A stretch of DNA of 41,479 nt, from contig JAIQEX010000054.1 in assembly GCA_020073615.1 (NCBI GenBank), positions 1 to 41,479 of the forward strand. The letters run 5' to 3'. The notes under the pieces were generated by a model. It was not told where the DNA came from, made no database searches, and worked only from the letters and a program-made list of their open reading frames with translations. The position numbers and the translations under genes are program-made. Numbering within the stretch: position 1 is the stretch's first letter; each line of letters begins with the position of its first letter. Positions 31,601 through 40,549 of this stretch are shown in pieces. Origin of the DNA: Terriglobia bacterium (GTDB lineage Bacteria > Acidobacteriota > Terriglobia > Bryobacterales > Bryobacteraceae).

Positions 31601-34600
31601 ACGGTGACGTTGCCGCCTCCGCCCACCATCACCTCCATCGCGCCCACCTCGGGCGTGGCGGGCACCACGGTGCCGGTGACCATCGCCGGAACCACCCTTC
31701 TGGGCGGCACGTTGAACCTGCCGGCGGGCGTTACCGCCACCGGCGTTACCGCGACTTCGACGCAGATTACGGCCAGCCTGGTGATTACCGCCGCGGCCGC
31801 GACCGGCGCCAAGAACATTACCGTCACCACCCCTGGCGGCACCACGGCCACACCGGTAGTCTTCACGGTGAACGCGCCGGTGCCGACGCTGACCAGCATC
31901 GCTCCCAATACGGGGGTGCAGGGCACTGCCAGTCTGCCGGTGACCATCATCGGTACCAGCCTGACCGGCGCCACCCTGAACTTGCCCGCGGGCGTCACCA
32001 CCACCGCGGCGCCGGTAGTAACGGCTACGCAGATCACCGCCACCCTGGCGATCGCGGCGACCGCCACCACGGGCGCGCAGAACATCACGGCGACCACCGT
32101 CTCCGGGACCAGCGGCCCCGTAACCTTTACGGTTAACCCGCCGGCTCCCACCATCACCAGCATCACCCCGGCAACCGGGGCGCAGGGCGCCAGCGTGCCC
32201 GTGACCATCGCCGGCACCAACCTTCTCGGGGCCACGCTGACGCTGCCGTCGGGCGTCACCACCACCGGTGCACCGGTTGTGACGGCCACCCAGATCACCG
32301 CCACCCTGGCCATCGCGGCGAACGCGACCCTGGGCGCGCAGACCATTACCGCGACCACCACAGGCGGCGCCGCCACCGTGACCTTTAACATTAACTCGCC
32401 GGCGCCCACGCTGGCCAGCATGACGCCGACTTCGGGAACCGCAGGCACCAGCGTACCGGTGACCTTTACCGGTACCAACCTGTTGGGGGCGACCCTCAAT
32501 CTGCCGGCGGGTGTGACTACCGCCGCTCCGCCGGTAGCGAGCGCGACCCAGATCGCCGCCACCCTGGTGATCAGCCTCACCGCCGCTCTCGGCCCGCAGA
32601 ACATTACCGCAACCACCGGTGGCGGAACCTCAGGCCCCGTGACCTTCACCATCGTCCTGCCGCCTTCGGTGACCTCCATCACGCCGGCCTCGGGTAACCA
32701 GGCCGATTCCGTTCCGGTGGTCATCGCCGGGGCCAACCTGTTGGGCTCGGTGTTGCATCTGCCTACGGGCGTGACCGTGGTCGGTTCGCCGGTAATCACG
32801 GTGAGCCAGATCACCGCCACCCTGGCGATCGCGGCTAACGCTCCGGCCGGTCCGGGCAACGTGACAGTGACCACACCGGGCGGCACCACCACCCCGGTGA
32901 CCTTCACCGTGACCGTGCCGCCGCCTCCGGCCATCGCCGCCGTTGCTCCCGCTTCGGGCGTGGTGCTGACCACGGTTCCGGTGACCATCACCGGCAGCAA
33001 CTTCCTGGGTGCCACGCTGACTCCGCCCACGGGCGTTACTGCCACTGGGGTGACCGTTACCGCCACTCAGATCACTGCTAACTTCGCTATCGCGGGCACC
33101 GCTCCGACCGGCCCGCAGACCGTTACCGTAACCACTCCGGGCGGCTCCACAGGCGCGACCTTCACGGTCAACCTGCCGCCGCCTCCGGCCCTGACCAGCA
33201 TCACCCCGGCCCTCGGGGTGACGGGCACCACCGTGCCGGTGACGATCGTCGGCACGGCGCTCAGCAACGGGACGCTCGCCGTGGGGGCGGGCCTCACCGT
33301 GGTCAGCGCGACCGTAGTCAGCGATACGCAGATCAACGCCAGCTTCGCCGTCGCGGCTAATGCCGCGCTCGGCCCGGCGAACGTCACGGTCTCGACCCTG
33401 GGCGGCACCAGCAACGCGCTAACCTTCACCATCAACCCGCCGCCTCCGGTGCTGACCAATATTTCGCAGACCATCGGATTGATCGGCACCACCGTACCGG
33501 TGACCATCAACGGCACCTTCCTGACCGGCTCCACGCTGAATCTGCCCGCGAGCATCACGGCTACCGGCGTGGTGATCACCGCGACTCAGATCACGGGTAA
33601 CTTCGTCATCGCTGCGGCGGCACCGCTGGGCGCGACGAGCTTCACCGTTACCACCCAGGGCGGCACCAGCAATGCTCTGGCGTTTACCATCCTGGCGCCT
33701 CCGGCCCTGACCGGCATCGCTCCGGCCATCGGGGTCACGGGAACCTCGGGCGCGGTGACCATTACTGGCACGGCCCTGACCAACGCAACTCTGGTCGTGG
33801 GACCGGGCATCACGGTGGTCAGCGCGACGGCGGTCAGCGATACGCAGATCAACGCCACCTTCTCCATCGCGGCTAATGCCGCCCTGGGCGCGACCACCGT
33901 CGCCGCCTCGACCCTGGGCGTCGCCAGCAACGCGCTGGCGTTCACCATCAACCCGCCGCCTCCGGCGCTGGCCAACATCACCCCCACTTCGGCGGTGATC
34001 GGCACCACCGTACCGGTGACCATCAACGGCAACTTCCTGGCCCTGTCCACGATGAACCTGCCGGCGAGCATCACCTTTACCCCCACGGCGGTGACCGCGA
34101 CTCAGATTACGGGTAGCTTCGTCATCGATCCGGCGGCCCCGCTGGGCGCGACGAGCTTCACCGTTACCACCCAGGGCGGCACCAGCAATGCCCTGGCGTT
34201 CACCATCATTCCGCCGCCTCCGGTGATCGCGTCCATCACTCCGGCGTCGGCCTTCCAGGGCGACACGGTGGCGGTGGTCATCAGCGGCCAGTTCCTCACG
34301 GGCGGGACGCTGGGCGCCATCCCGGGCGTTACGGTAACGGGCTTCAGCGTGGTCAATGACACGCAGATCAACGCCACGTTCATCCTGACGCCCAACGCTC
34401 CCGGCGGCCCCACCGGCCCGCAGAACGTCGTCATCACCACGGCGGGTGGGCCTACCGCCGTACCGGGGACGTTCACCATCAACCAGCCGCCTCCCACGGT
34501 GAGCGGCATCTCGCCGGCATCCGGCAACCAGGGCACCAGCGTGCCGGTGACCATTAACGGCACCAACCTGACGGCCGTCACGCTGAATCTGCCCGCGGGC

Positions 34601-35032
34601 ATCACCGCCACGGGCGTGACCGGCAACGGCAGCTCGATCACCGCTACCCTGGTGATCGACCCGGCCGCACCGATCGGCGCGCAGAGCATTACGGTTACGA
34701 CTCCGGGTGGCACCACCGGCGCGGTGAGCTTTACGGTTGTTCCGCCGCCGCCGACACTGACCTTGATGTCCACGCCCACCATCAGGCGGGGCGGGAACAC
34801 GGTAGTCAACCAGGAGACCATTACCGGCACGCACCTGACTACCGCCACGCTCGCCGGGCTCAACTTCAACCCGGCCCTGTCGGGCGTCACCCTGAGCGGC
34901 TTTACGGTCCTCTCGGATACCCAAGTCAGGGTGACCTTCTCGGTGGCTCCCACGGCTACCGCTGGGGCCTTCGCCTTGACCGTCACTACACCGGGAGGGA
35001 CCAGCAACGCGCTGACCTTCACGATCCTCTAG
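28691..35032 (+). CDS. Giant exported protein with two-fold propeller-like N-part and 17 IPT/TIG-like repeats
   Basis: This 2113-residue protein has a signal peptide (about residues 1-32). Residues about 33-628 form a beta-propeller-like region made of two related halves: GTHLWVADAVQGFCRVD...FVYLPDQSTGSNGIWRY and GTHVWVVDGALGFCQAT...HVYLPDTSGTNGVYQW. From about residue 630 to the end there are 17 tandem beta-sandwich repeats of about 86 residues (I-x-P-x-x-G ... G-T-x-L ... TQITATL ... TVTTPGGT ... FTI-PPPP), typical of IPT/TIG domains. There is no membrane anchor, sorting motif or catalytic motif. It is likely an adhesin or extended surface or matrix protein. Repeats 11-12 and 13-14 are a recent duplicate. 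A perfect terminator follows. Confidence 0.85.
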   Translation: MLNKITDKFGLARPALIATITALVLAALCSAAPGTVIVTGLTTTTTGGTIWDGTHLWVADAVQGFCRVDPIVGGNTLTNCLKPTTKNAGVAPLIGQPAYDAVNRFVYLPDQSTGSNGIWRYHFNGLTFDTPVNIANSLGGQRPGAVVLGPPGDDTLYVSMTANATYQRVSTPDQAAQTVSAMGTTISGTPAHGLAITGNSVATAQLWIADRDGMVQIPNAVGCGNKCKGAINTNLGIISTTSVTVDAANTLMYIGNSFGVFRYALATGIVDLYSKSFNNANGTLGGLLSNVISVGVDGSGNLFYVDDPTGGQSPAATLYTVPFNSPIDGQGPLGSPPPTVPPALVFGTAINNPAALSATGVTTPRGAVYMGTHVWVVDGALGFCQATNTVTNNCAVLPAGFVPGAPAYDSTADNLGHRHVYLPDTSGTNGVYQWPVTVTANNETLGAAVRVVNNSAILKGAPGGTAPVALAFGPDRQIYASIAGSLNIVKVSTPLLATHTVSFIGTMFETGSLSLAFQGANLYDVGVASSSVIYNATVCQGTCTFQFLAVVLNLPTAVAADANYVYIGDTVKVWRYDPVANTFTLMADNGLVGTATTPFTVIGGIALNPNGKQVFPVDQTHVWLLSDKPVLSSVAPGHGSPGTANPVVITGSGLTGGVLNMPAGITATGVTVVSSAEIDATFNVAASAVIGTVPIFTVTANGIVSNALSFSIIAPAPVLNTVTPAVGVQGTSVPVTFAGLNLAGATLNLPTGVTATGVTTTATSLSATLVIAATAPTGPQGISVTTSAGTSGQVTFTINPPPPTLISINPTSGVIGTSVTVTMAGTFLTGSTITYPTGVTASNVVITPTQITALLAVALTAPQGAKTISLTTAGGSASIPFTILPPPPVLTSIAPATGFQGQILAVTLTGSKLTGSTLDGNLTAGISATGVVVVSDTQITATFNVALTATLGPATIVVNNANGASNPVTFTVTLPPPPTITSIAPTSGVAGTTVPVTIAGTTLLGGTLNLPAGVTATGVTATSTQITASLVITAAAATGAKNITVTTPGGTTATPVVFTVNAPVPTLTSIAPNTGVQGTASLPVTIIGTSLTGATLNLPAGVTTTAAPVVTATQITATLAIAATATTGAQNITATTVSGTSGPVTFTVNPPAPTITSITPATGAQGASVPVTIAGTNLLGATLTLPSGVTTTGAPVVTATQITATLAIAANATLGAQTITATTTGGAATVTFNINSPAPTLASMTPTSGTAGTSVPVTFTGTNLLGATLNLPAGVTTAAPPVASATQIAATLVISLTAALGPQNITATTGGGTSGPVTFTIVLPPSVTSITPASGNQADSVPVVIAGANLLGSVLHLPTGVTVVGSPVITVSQITATLAIAANAPAGPGNVTVTTPGGTTTPVTFTVTVPPPPAIAAVAPASGVVLTTVPVTITGSNFLGATLTPPTGVTATGVTVTATQITANFAIAGTAPTGPQTVTVTTPGGSTGATFTVNLPPPPALTSITPALGVTGTTVPVTIVGTALSNGTLAVGAGLTVVSATVVSDTQINASFAVAANAALGPANVTVSTLGGTSNALTFTINPPPPVLTNISQTIGLIGTTVPVTINGTFLTGSTLNLPASITATGVVITATQITGNFVIAAAAPLGATSFTVTTQGGTSNALAFTILAPPALTGIAPAIGVTGTSGAVTITGTALTNATLVVGPGITVVSATAVSDTQINATFSIAANAALGATTVAASTLGVASNALAFTINPPPPALANITPTSAVIGTTVPVTINGNFLALSTMNLPASITFTPTAVTATQITGSFVIDPAAPLGATSFTVTTQGGTSNALAFTIIPPPPVIASITPASAFQGDTVAVVISGQFLTGGTLGAIPGVTVTGFSVVNDTQINATFILTPNAPGGPTGPQNVVITTAGGPTAVPGTFTINQPPPTVSGISPASGNQGTSVPVTINGTNLTAVTLNLPAGITATGVTGNGSSITATLVIDPAAPIGAQSITVTTPGGTTGAVSFTVVPPPPTLTLMSTPTIRRGGNTVVNQETITGTHLTTATLAGLNFNPALSGVTLSGFTVLSDTQVRVTFSVAPTATAGAFALTVTTPGGTSNALTFTIL
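30581..35029 (+). repeat. 17 tandem IPT/TIG-like coding repeats
   Basis: About 258-bp units encode ~86 residues each, separated by Pro-rich linkers (PPPP). Each unit has the pattern P-x-x-G, PVTI-x-G, NLP-x-G, QITA and TTPGGT. Units are well diverged at the DNA level, except for the 516-bp pair beginning at 33191. The last unit is the most divergent. Confidence 0.85.
33191..34222 (+). repeat. Tandem duplication of a 516-bp (two-domain) unit
   Basis: TIG repeats 11-12 (33191-33706) and 13-14 (33707-34222) align with an exact period of 516 bp. Long stretches are near-identical at the DNA level; for instance the segment starting CCGCTGGGCGCGACGAGC at 33623 recurs at 34139 with only a couple of silent changes over about 70 bases. 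Confidence 0.8.
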
Positions 35033-35063
35033 TAGCAGCATTACAAGCAGGTGGTTTCCCCAT

Positions 35064-35103
35064 CCCTGCCCGGCGGACTCAACCGCCGGGCAGGGTTTTT
35101 TTT
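35064..35103 (+). terminator. Intrinsic terminator of the giant TIG gene
   Basis: A perfect 13-bp stem (35064-35076 with 35083-35095), a 6-base loop and eight T residues, 31 bases after the stop codon. Confidence 0.9.
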
Positions 35104-35174
35104 CGCCTCCAGACCCTGCCCGGCCTGTAGACCCGCGCTCCCCGTGCCCTTCCCCGCATGAACCCTCTCCTCGA

Positions 35175-35208
35175 GTTAACACCCACCTTGAAGAGGTTTA
35201 GTGTTAAC
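35175..35208. promoter_or_regulatory. Operator-like inverted repeat GTTAACAC/GTGTTAAC
   Basis: GTTAACAC (35175-35182) and GTGTTAAC (35201-35208) are exact inverted copies with an 18-base spacer, about 50-80 bp before the TonB-receptor start. The half-site centres are about 26 bp apart, between two and three helical turns. It is A+T-rich compared with its surroundings. A dimeric regulator site is a fair inference; no regulator gene is adjacent. Confidence 0.5.
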
Positions 35209-35254
35209 ATTTATCCAATCAGGGGATACACGACCTTTAGAGGGGGTCTTCGCA

Positions 35255-38200
35255 ATGTATGGACGTGTGTCTGTTTTTGGGCTGGGTCTGGCGTTCGCCG
35301 GACTCGTATTCGCCCAGGTAGCGGGCCAGGTTACGGGTTCGGTTGTCGATCCGTCCGGCGCCCAGGTTCCCAACGCCAAGGTCAGCCTGTACCTGACCGG
35401 AGGCAAAACTCCGATTCTCACCACGCACACCACCAGCGACGGCGTTTTTAACTTCAGCACCGTCCGGCCGGAGACCTACCGGCTGCAGGTGGAAGCCACC
35501 GGCTTCGCCCCCGCCACCCAGGAAAATGTGGTGGTGGACCCGGTGCATGCGACCGCTCTGCGGCCCATCCAGGTAAGCATCCAGGCCACGGCGGCCACCA
35601 TCGAAGTGGCAGCCTCCAGCGCCACGCTCGATACCTCGACGGCGGAAATCACCAGCACGGTCACCAATTCGCAGGTGGTGAACCTTCCGGTGCTCGACCG
35701 GCAGGCGAGCAACCTGTGGTACACCCAGCCCGGCGTGAACAGCAACGGCCGCGCCGACACGGTGATCAACGGCCTGCGCGCGCAGAACACCAACGTCACG
35801 CTCGACGGCGTCAACGTCCAGGACAATTTCATCCGCATCAACGGCCTGGACTACATTCCCAACAAGCTGACCATCGGCGAGGTTGCCGAGATCACGGTAT
35901 CGAGCTCGAACGCCAATCCGACGGTGGGCGGCAACGCCAACGCGATTTCGCTTTCCACGCCCTCGGGCACCAACCGGTATCACGGCAACGCCTACTGGTT
36001 CAACCGCAACAGCGCGGCATCGGCCAACGACTGGTTTAACAACCGGGACGGCGTAGACCGGCCGTTCCTCAACCTGAACCAGTTCGGCGGCTCCATCGGC
36101 GGGCCGATCAAGAAGGACAAGCTGCTGTTTTTCGTCAACTATGAGACCTACGACGAACATCAGACGTTTCCCGAATCGCGCACCATCCTGACGCCCACCG
36201 CCGCGCAGGGCATCCTGCAATACCGGGTGGGAGGGGCGGTGCAGCAGTTTAACATCCTGCAGGACCAGGGCCTGCAGATTGATAAAGTAATGCAGGCCGA
36301 GATCGCGCAACTGCCCAAGGTGGGCAACAGCACGTCCCAGGGCGACGGGTTGAACACCACCGGCTTCCAGTTCAACGAGCGGAGCAACGAGCGCCGCGAC
36401 AGCATTGTGGGCAAGATCGACTACATGTACTCGCCCAAGAACGTGTTCAGCGGCACGTACCGGTGGAGCCGGGATATCGTGGACCGCCCCGACATCGGCG
36501 GTGGTTTCAACTTCATTCCGGCGGTGTCGAACAATATCGGGGTGAACCTGTTCAGCGCCAGTTGGCGCTGGAACCCGAAGGCGACCCTGACCAACGAGCT
36601 GCGCGGGGGCGGCAACCTGGCGACCGCGCCGTTCGACGTGTCGGGCACTCAGCCCACGTCCTTCATCGGGGGATCGATTTTCTCGAACCCGGTGAATACG
36701 TTTCTGTCGCAAGGCCGCACCACGAACAGCTACAACCTGCAGGACAACGCCAACTGGGTGCACGGGCGGCACATCGTGTCGTTCGGTTTCCAGACCCAGC
36801 AGAACCGCACGGCGCCCTTCAATTTCGGCGGCATCGTGCCCACCTACAACCTGGGCTTCTCGGCCACCAGCCCGTTCGGCTTCGGCGTGGGCGATATCCC
36901 GGGCGCTTCGGCCACGGACATCAACACCGCCAACAACCTGCTGCAATCGCTGGCCGGAATCGTCACCTCGGCGACGCAGCTCTACAACATCACCAGCCGG
37001 ACCTCGGGATTCGTGCCCGGCGCCCAGCAGCTCCAGCACCTGAGCTTCAACGACTACGCCGGCTACGTCACCGACACCTGGAAGATCAAACCGCGCTTCA
37101 CGGCGGTGCTGGGCGTGCGTTGGGACTTCTTCCCGCCGGTCAAGGAAAGCGACGGGCTGCTGATCCAGCCGACGCTGATCAACAACAACCCGGTCACCAC
37201 CCTGCTTTCCAACGCCTCGCTCAACTTCGTGGGCAACTCCCTTTACCATAACGACCTCCACGCCTTCGCTCCCAACGTGGGCCTGGCCTGGGATGCGCGG
37301 GGCAACGGCAAGACCGTGATCCGCGCCGGCTACAGCATTTCCTACGCGCAGGACGACATGCTCGAGGCCGTGCTCAATACGCTTACGGTGAACACCGGTC
37401 TCCAGGGCACTTCCGGTTTGCAGAACCTCAACGCGTTCGCCGCCGCGCCGCCGGCCATCCCCACGCCGGTGTTCCAGATCCCGGTGACCACGGCGCAGAA
37501 CTTCGTCACCACGGGCAACAACAACGTGCAGGGACTGATTGATCCCAACATGCGCCCGCCGTACGTGCAGCAGTGGAACTTCGGAATCCAGCAGGATTTC
37601 AAGGGCACCATCTTCGAGGCGCGCTACGTGGGCAACCACGCGGTGAAACTGGCCCGCCAGATCGACTTCAACCAGATCCACATCAAGGACGGCGGGTTCC
37701 TCACCGACTTCATCAACGCGCGCAACAACGGCCTGGCCTCGCTGGCGGCCACCGGCACGTTCAACGCGACGTTTAACGCGAACATCCCCGGCAGCGTGCC
37801 CCTGCCGTTCTTTAACGCCCTGCCCAGCGGCGGCCTGCTGACCAACGCCACGGTGCGCGGCGACGTCCTGAGCGGCCAGGTCGCGGCCCTGGCGCAACTC
37901 TACCAGGCCAACAACTTTTTCCCGAGCACCATCCCCGGATACAGCTATTTCCCCAATCCGAATGCGCTGTATTCGAGCGAGCTGGCCCCGTTCAGCAACT
38001 CCAGCTACAACGGGCTGCAACTGGAAGCGCGGCGGCGTCTGTCGCACGGCATCCAGTTCCAGGCCAGCTACGTGTTCAGCAAGGCGCTGAGCGACACCAG
38101 CGTGGAGCGCGGCCTGGACGCGCTGCTGGACAACGGCAATCCCTCCATCGAGAAGGCGCGGGCCCCCTGGGACCTCACCCACTCCTTTAAGGCGAATTTC

Positions 38201-38809
38201 TTCATGCCGCTGCCCTTCGGGGCGGGGCATCGCTTCGGCGGCGGCCGCATGGCGAACCGGGTCATCGGCGGCTGGGCGTTCAGCGGGATTGTCACCATCA
38301 ACAGCGGTGCGCCCATCTCGATCCTGTCGGCGCGCGGCACGTTGAACCGGCCGGCGCGGGCGGGCGAGAACACGGTCGATAGCACCAGCACGCTCGGCCA
38401 GTTGACCGCCAACTCCGGACTGTTCATGACCGGCAACGGGCCGTTCTTCATCAACCCGGCGGCCATCGGGACCAATGGCCAGGGCGTGGCGCCCGACGGC
38501 CAGGCGCCCTTTGCCGGCCAGCTATTCACCAACCCGGTGGCGGGTTCGGTGGGCGGACTCCAGCGCCGCGACCTCAGCGGCCCCTGGTTCAAGAACTACA
38601 ATATGTCGCTCCTGAAGGACACCAAAATCACCGAGCGGCAGAGCATCCAGTTCAAGGCCGACTTCTACAACCTGTTCAACCATCCGAATTTCTTCGCTGG
38701 CGACACCAATGTCAACAGCACGACTTTCGGACAGATCACGAGCATGCTGTACAGCGCCGACGGGGTAGGCCCGCGGCTACTCCAGTTCGGGCTAACCTAC
38801 AAATTCTAA
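35255..38809 (+). CDS. TonB-dependent receptor, Oar-like, with N-terminal carboxypeptidase-regulatory domain
   Basis: This 1184-residue outer-membrane protein has a signal peptide at residues 1-20 (VFGLGLAFAGLVFA). A carboxypeptidase-regulatory beta domain follows at about 22-105 (GQVTGSVVDPSGAQVPNAKVSLYL, TTSDGVFNFSTVRPETYRLQVEATGF). Then comes a plug domain with VVNLPVLDRQ and LDGVNVQDN, and a large barrel ending in the aromatic YKF. This is the common acidobacterial Oar-like group, which includes many paralogues thought to import oligosaccharides or peptides; the ligand is unknown. The start at 35255 follows AGAGGGGGT and gives a normal signal; a GTG at 35201 in frame lies inside the operator-like repeat. 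It is monocistronic, with terminators on both sides. Confidence 0.9.
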   Translation: MYGRVSVFGLGLAFAGLVFAQVAGQVTGSVVDPSGAQVPNAKVSLYLTGGKTPILTTHTTSDGVFNFSTVRPETYRLQVEATGFAPATQENVVVDPVHATALRPIQVSIQATAATIEVAASSATLDTSTAEITSTVTNSQVVNLPVLDRQASNLWYTQPGVNSNGRADTVINGLRAQNTNVTLDGVNVQDNFIRINGLDYIPNKLTIGEVAEITVSSSNANPTVGGNANAISLSTPSGTNRYHGNAYWFNRNSAASANDWFNNRDGVDRPFLNLNQFGGSIGGPIKKDKLLFFVNYETYDEHQTFPESRTILTPTAAQGILQYRVGGAVQQFNILQDQGLQIDKVMQAEIAQLPKVGNSTSQGDGLNTTGFQFNERSNERRDSIVGKIDYMYSPKNVFSGTYRWSRDIVDRPDIGGGFNFIPAVSNNIGVNLFSASWRWNPKATLTNELRGGGNLATAPFDVSGTQPTSFIGGSIFSNPVNTFLSQGRTTNSYNLQDNANWVHGRHIVSFGFQTQQNRTAPFNFGGIVPTYNLGFSATSPFGFGVGDIPGASATDINTANNLLQSLAGIVTSATQLYNITSRTSGFVPGAQQLQHLSFNDYAGYVTDTWKIKPRFTAVLGVRWDFFPPVKESDGLLIQPTLINNNPVTTLLSNASLNFVGNSLYHNDLHAFAPNVGLAWDARGNGKTVIRAGYSISYAQDDMLEAVLNTLTVNTGLQGTSGLQNLNAFAAAPPAIPTPVFQIPVTTAQNFVTTGNNNVQGLIDPNMRPPYVQQWNFGIQQDFKGTIFEARYVGNHAVKLARQIDFNQIHIKDGGFLTDFINARNNGLASLAATGTFNATFNANIPGSVPLPFFNALPSGGLLTNATVRGDVLSGQVAALAQLYQANNFFPSTIPGYSYFPNPNALYSSELAPFSNSSYNGLQLEARRRLSHGIQFQASYVFSKALSDTSVERGLDALLDNGNPSIEKARAPWDLTHSFKANFFMPLPFGAGHRFGGGRMANRVIGGWAFSGIVTINSGAPISILSARGTLNRPARAGENTVDSTSTLGQLTANSGLFMTGNGPFFINPAAIGTNGQGVAPDGQAPFAGQLFTNPVAGSVGGLQRRDLSGPWFKNYNMSLLKDTKITERQSIQFKADFYNLFNHPNFFAGDTNVNSTTFGQITSMLYSADGVGPRLLQFGLTYKF

Positions 38810-38830
38810 ATCGGTTATTTCCAGTTTTCA

Positions 38831-38866
38831 GCCCTGTGCGGCCCCCCCGCCGCGCAGGGCTTTTTT
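38831..38866 (+). terminator. Intrinsic terminator of the TonB-receptor gene
   Basis: A 12-bp stem with one G-T pair (38831-38842 with 38849-38860), a C-rich loop and six T residues, 21 bases after the stop. Confidence 0.85.
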
Positions 38867-38896
38867 GTTACATTTGCGTAGTATCGCGCCCGCTCG

Positions 38897-38915
38897 ATGG
38901 CGGAAACACGGGATA
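38897..38915 (+). promoter_or_regulatory. 19-nt motif shared with the giant TIG gene
   Basis: ATGGCGGAAACACGGGATA matches 18 of 19 bases of 28533-28551. It lies 33 bases before ATG 38949, and the following CTTCC, CCTCCGAAGATG and TCATGAT also recall the other copy. It may be a regulatory protein site or part of an RNA element. Confidence 0.45.
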
Positions 38916-38948
38916 CCCTCCTTCCTCCATACCTCCGAAGATGAAATC

Positions 38949-40487
38949 ATGATGCTCCAGAAACTCCTTCGAGGGACAGGTATCTTCGCACTACTCCTGG
39001 CTTCGGCGGCGGCATCGCAGGCGGGCACCACCGTCTGGGCGTTCAACGCCAGCCTGGGCAATCCGCACATACAGGCATACGACCTGGCCACGGGAAACAA
39101 TCTGGCCGATTTTGAGGCGCCGCACAACGACGCCCGGCGCGGGCGGGCCAACGGCCGCGGAATCGCGGTAGTGGGCAACACCATCTACTACTCGCTGGCC
39201 GACACGCCCAACGTTTACAAAACCGACGCGGTGACGCACGCCGACCTGGGCATCGCCTTCGCCACCGTGCTGACGCCGGGCATCAACAGCCTCTCCTGGG
39301 ATGGCGCGAGTCTGTGGATGCTGGCCTCCCACCCCAACGACCCCAACGCCCCGGCCGACGACAAGGTCTACCAGTATTCGCCGGCGGGTCAACTGCTGCA
39401 GACCTTGACCCTGGCGCGTCCCCAGAACAGCAACCTGGCGCGCGACGGCTTCGAGGTGCTGCCGGACGGCCGCTTCATCGCCAACCGCGGCAGCGTCCCG
39501 TACGACATCTACGATGCCGCCGGGAAAATGCAGAAATCCGTCTTCATAACCTCCACGGCGCGCACCACAGGGATTGCATGCGACGGCGCCAACTACATCA
39601 TCTCCGTTCCGTCGTTCACCGAGGCCGGCGGCGGCGGGCTGGCGACCTACGACGCCAACGGGCAGTTTGTGCGGTTGATCGCTCTCCCGGTGGCGCTCAT
39701 CCCGTTCGGAATTGTGGATCTCGCGGTCGACCGGGCGGCCACGCCGCCGCCCGCCGCCGCCCCGCCCGCCATCGCCCAAGGCCAGGTGCTGAATGGCGCC
39801 AGCTTCGAACCGGGCATCGTTCCCAATTCCTTTATGACGATCAAGGGGACCAATCTCGCCCCTACCACTGTAGACTGGACGAATTTCATCGGCCCCAATG
39901 GCGAGCTGCCCATATCGCTCGCCGGCGTGAAAGTGAGCGTAGGCGGCAAGCCGGCGTATGTCAACGCCGTCAGTCCGGGACAGATCAACGTGCTGGCGCC
40001 GGACGTGGGCTTCGGGCCGGTGCAAGTGACCGTGACCACTGACGTGGGCACGAGCGCGGCGGCAACGGCCAATTCCCAGCAGTACGGGCCGGCGTTCTTC
40101 CTGTGGAGCAATACTTACGCCGTGGCCACCCGGCCGGACTTCAGTATCGCGGTCAAGAACGGCACTTTCAGCGCGGCCACCGTGCCGGCCAAGCCCGGGG
40201 ATGTGATCATCCTGTGGGGCACGGGCTTCGGTCCGACCAATCCGGTGGCGCCGGTCGGTGTCAAGGTGCCGTTCGGCACGCTGTACCTGACAGCCAGCCC
40301 GGTGACGGTGACCATCGGCAACACGCCGGTGCAGGTTTTCGGAGCCGCGCTGGCGGCGCCCTATGCGGGCCTGTACCAGGTGAACCTGAAGATCCCGGAC
40401 AACATGCCCGATGGGGACTGGCCAATCGTGGCCACCATCAACGGCGTTTCCTCGCCGGCGAGCACGTTGCTCACGGTGCTGCGCTAG
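38949..40487 (+). CDS. Exported propeller protein with TIGR03437 (Solibacterales) C-terminal domain
   Basis: This 512-residue protein has a signal peptide (LLRGTGIFALLLASAAASQAG). Residues about 25-265 look like a beta-propeller (IQAYDLATGNNLADFEAP, GIAVVGNTIYYSLADTPNVYKTD, FEVLPDGRFIANRGS). Residues about 280-512 match the TIGR03437 domain plan: NGASFEPGIVPNSFMTIKGTNLAP, YVNAVSPGQINVLAPD, PAKPGDVIILWGTGFGPTNP, and AGLYQVNLKIPDNMPDG. That domain occurs mainly in Solibacter-type acidobacteria on extracytoplasmic proteins; its function is unknown. The start at 38949 (or 38952) begins the signal peptide; the frame open from 38865 crosses the shared motif and is not used. Confidence 0.85.
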   Translation: MMLQKLLRGTGIFALLLASAAASQAGTTVWAFNASLGNPHIQAYDLATGNNLADFEAPHNDARRGRANGRGIAVVGNTIYYSLADTPNVYKTDAVTHADLGIAFATVLTPGINSLSWDGASLWMLASHPNDPNAPADDKVYQYSPAGQLLQTLTLARPQNSNLARDGFEVLPDGRFIANRGSVPYDIYDAAGKMQKSVFITSTARTTGIACDGANYIISVPSFTEAGGGGLATYDANGQFVRLIALPVALIPFGIVDLAVDRAATPPPAAAPPAIAQGQVLNGASFEPGIVPNSFMTIKGTNLAPTTVDWTNFIGPNGELPISLAGVKVSVGGKPAYVNAVSPGQINVLAPDVGFGPVQVTVTTDVGTSAAATANSQQYGPAFFLWSNTYAVATRPDFSIAVKNGTFSAATVPAKPGDVIILWGTGFGPTNPVAPVGVKVPFGTLYLTASPVTVTIGNTPVQVFGAALAAPYAGLYQVNLKIPDNMPDGDWPIVATINGVSSPASTLLTVLR

Positions 40488-40549
40488 ACGGTAACGAGGC
40501 TGCGCCTCAGACGGGGCTGCACTTCCGGCACGTCCACTCACCGCGGAGC

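Noticed and set aside
30544-35022. Series of long minus-strand open frames across the TIG repeats.
   Set aside because: They mirror the repeated Thr/Val/Gly/Pro codons of the plus-strand gene and have no start signals or recognisable domains.
35237-38230. Long minus-strand open frame of almost 1000 codons opposite the TonB receptor.
   Set aside because: It is a high-G+C shadow: the plus strand encodes a clear Oar-like receptor, and the reverse translation has biased composition without domains.
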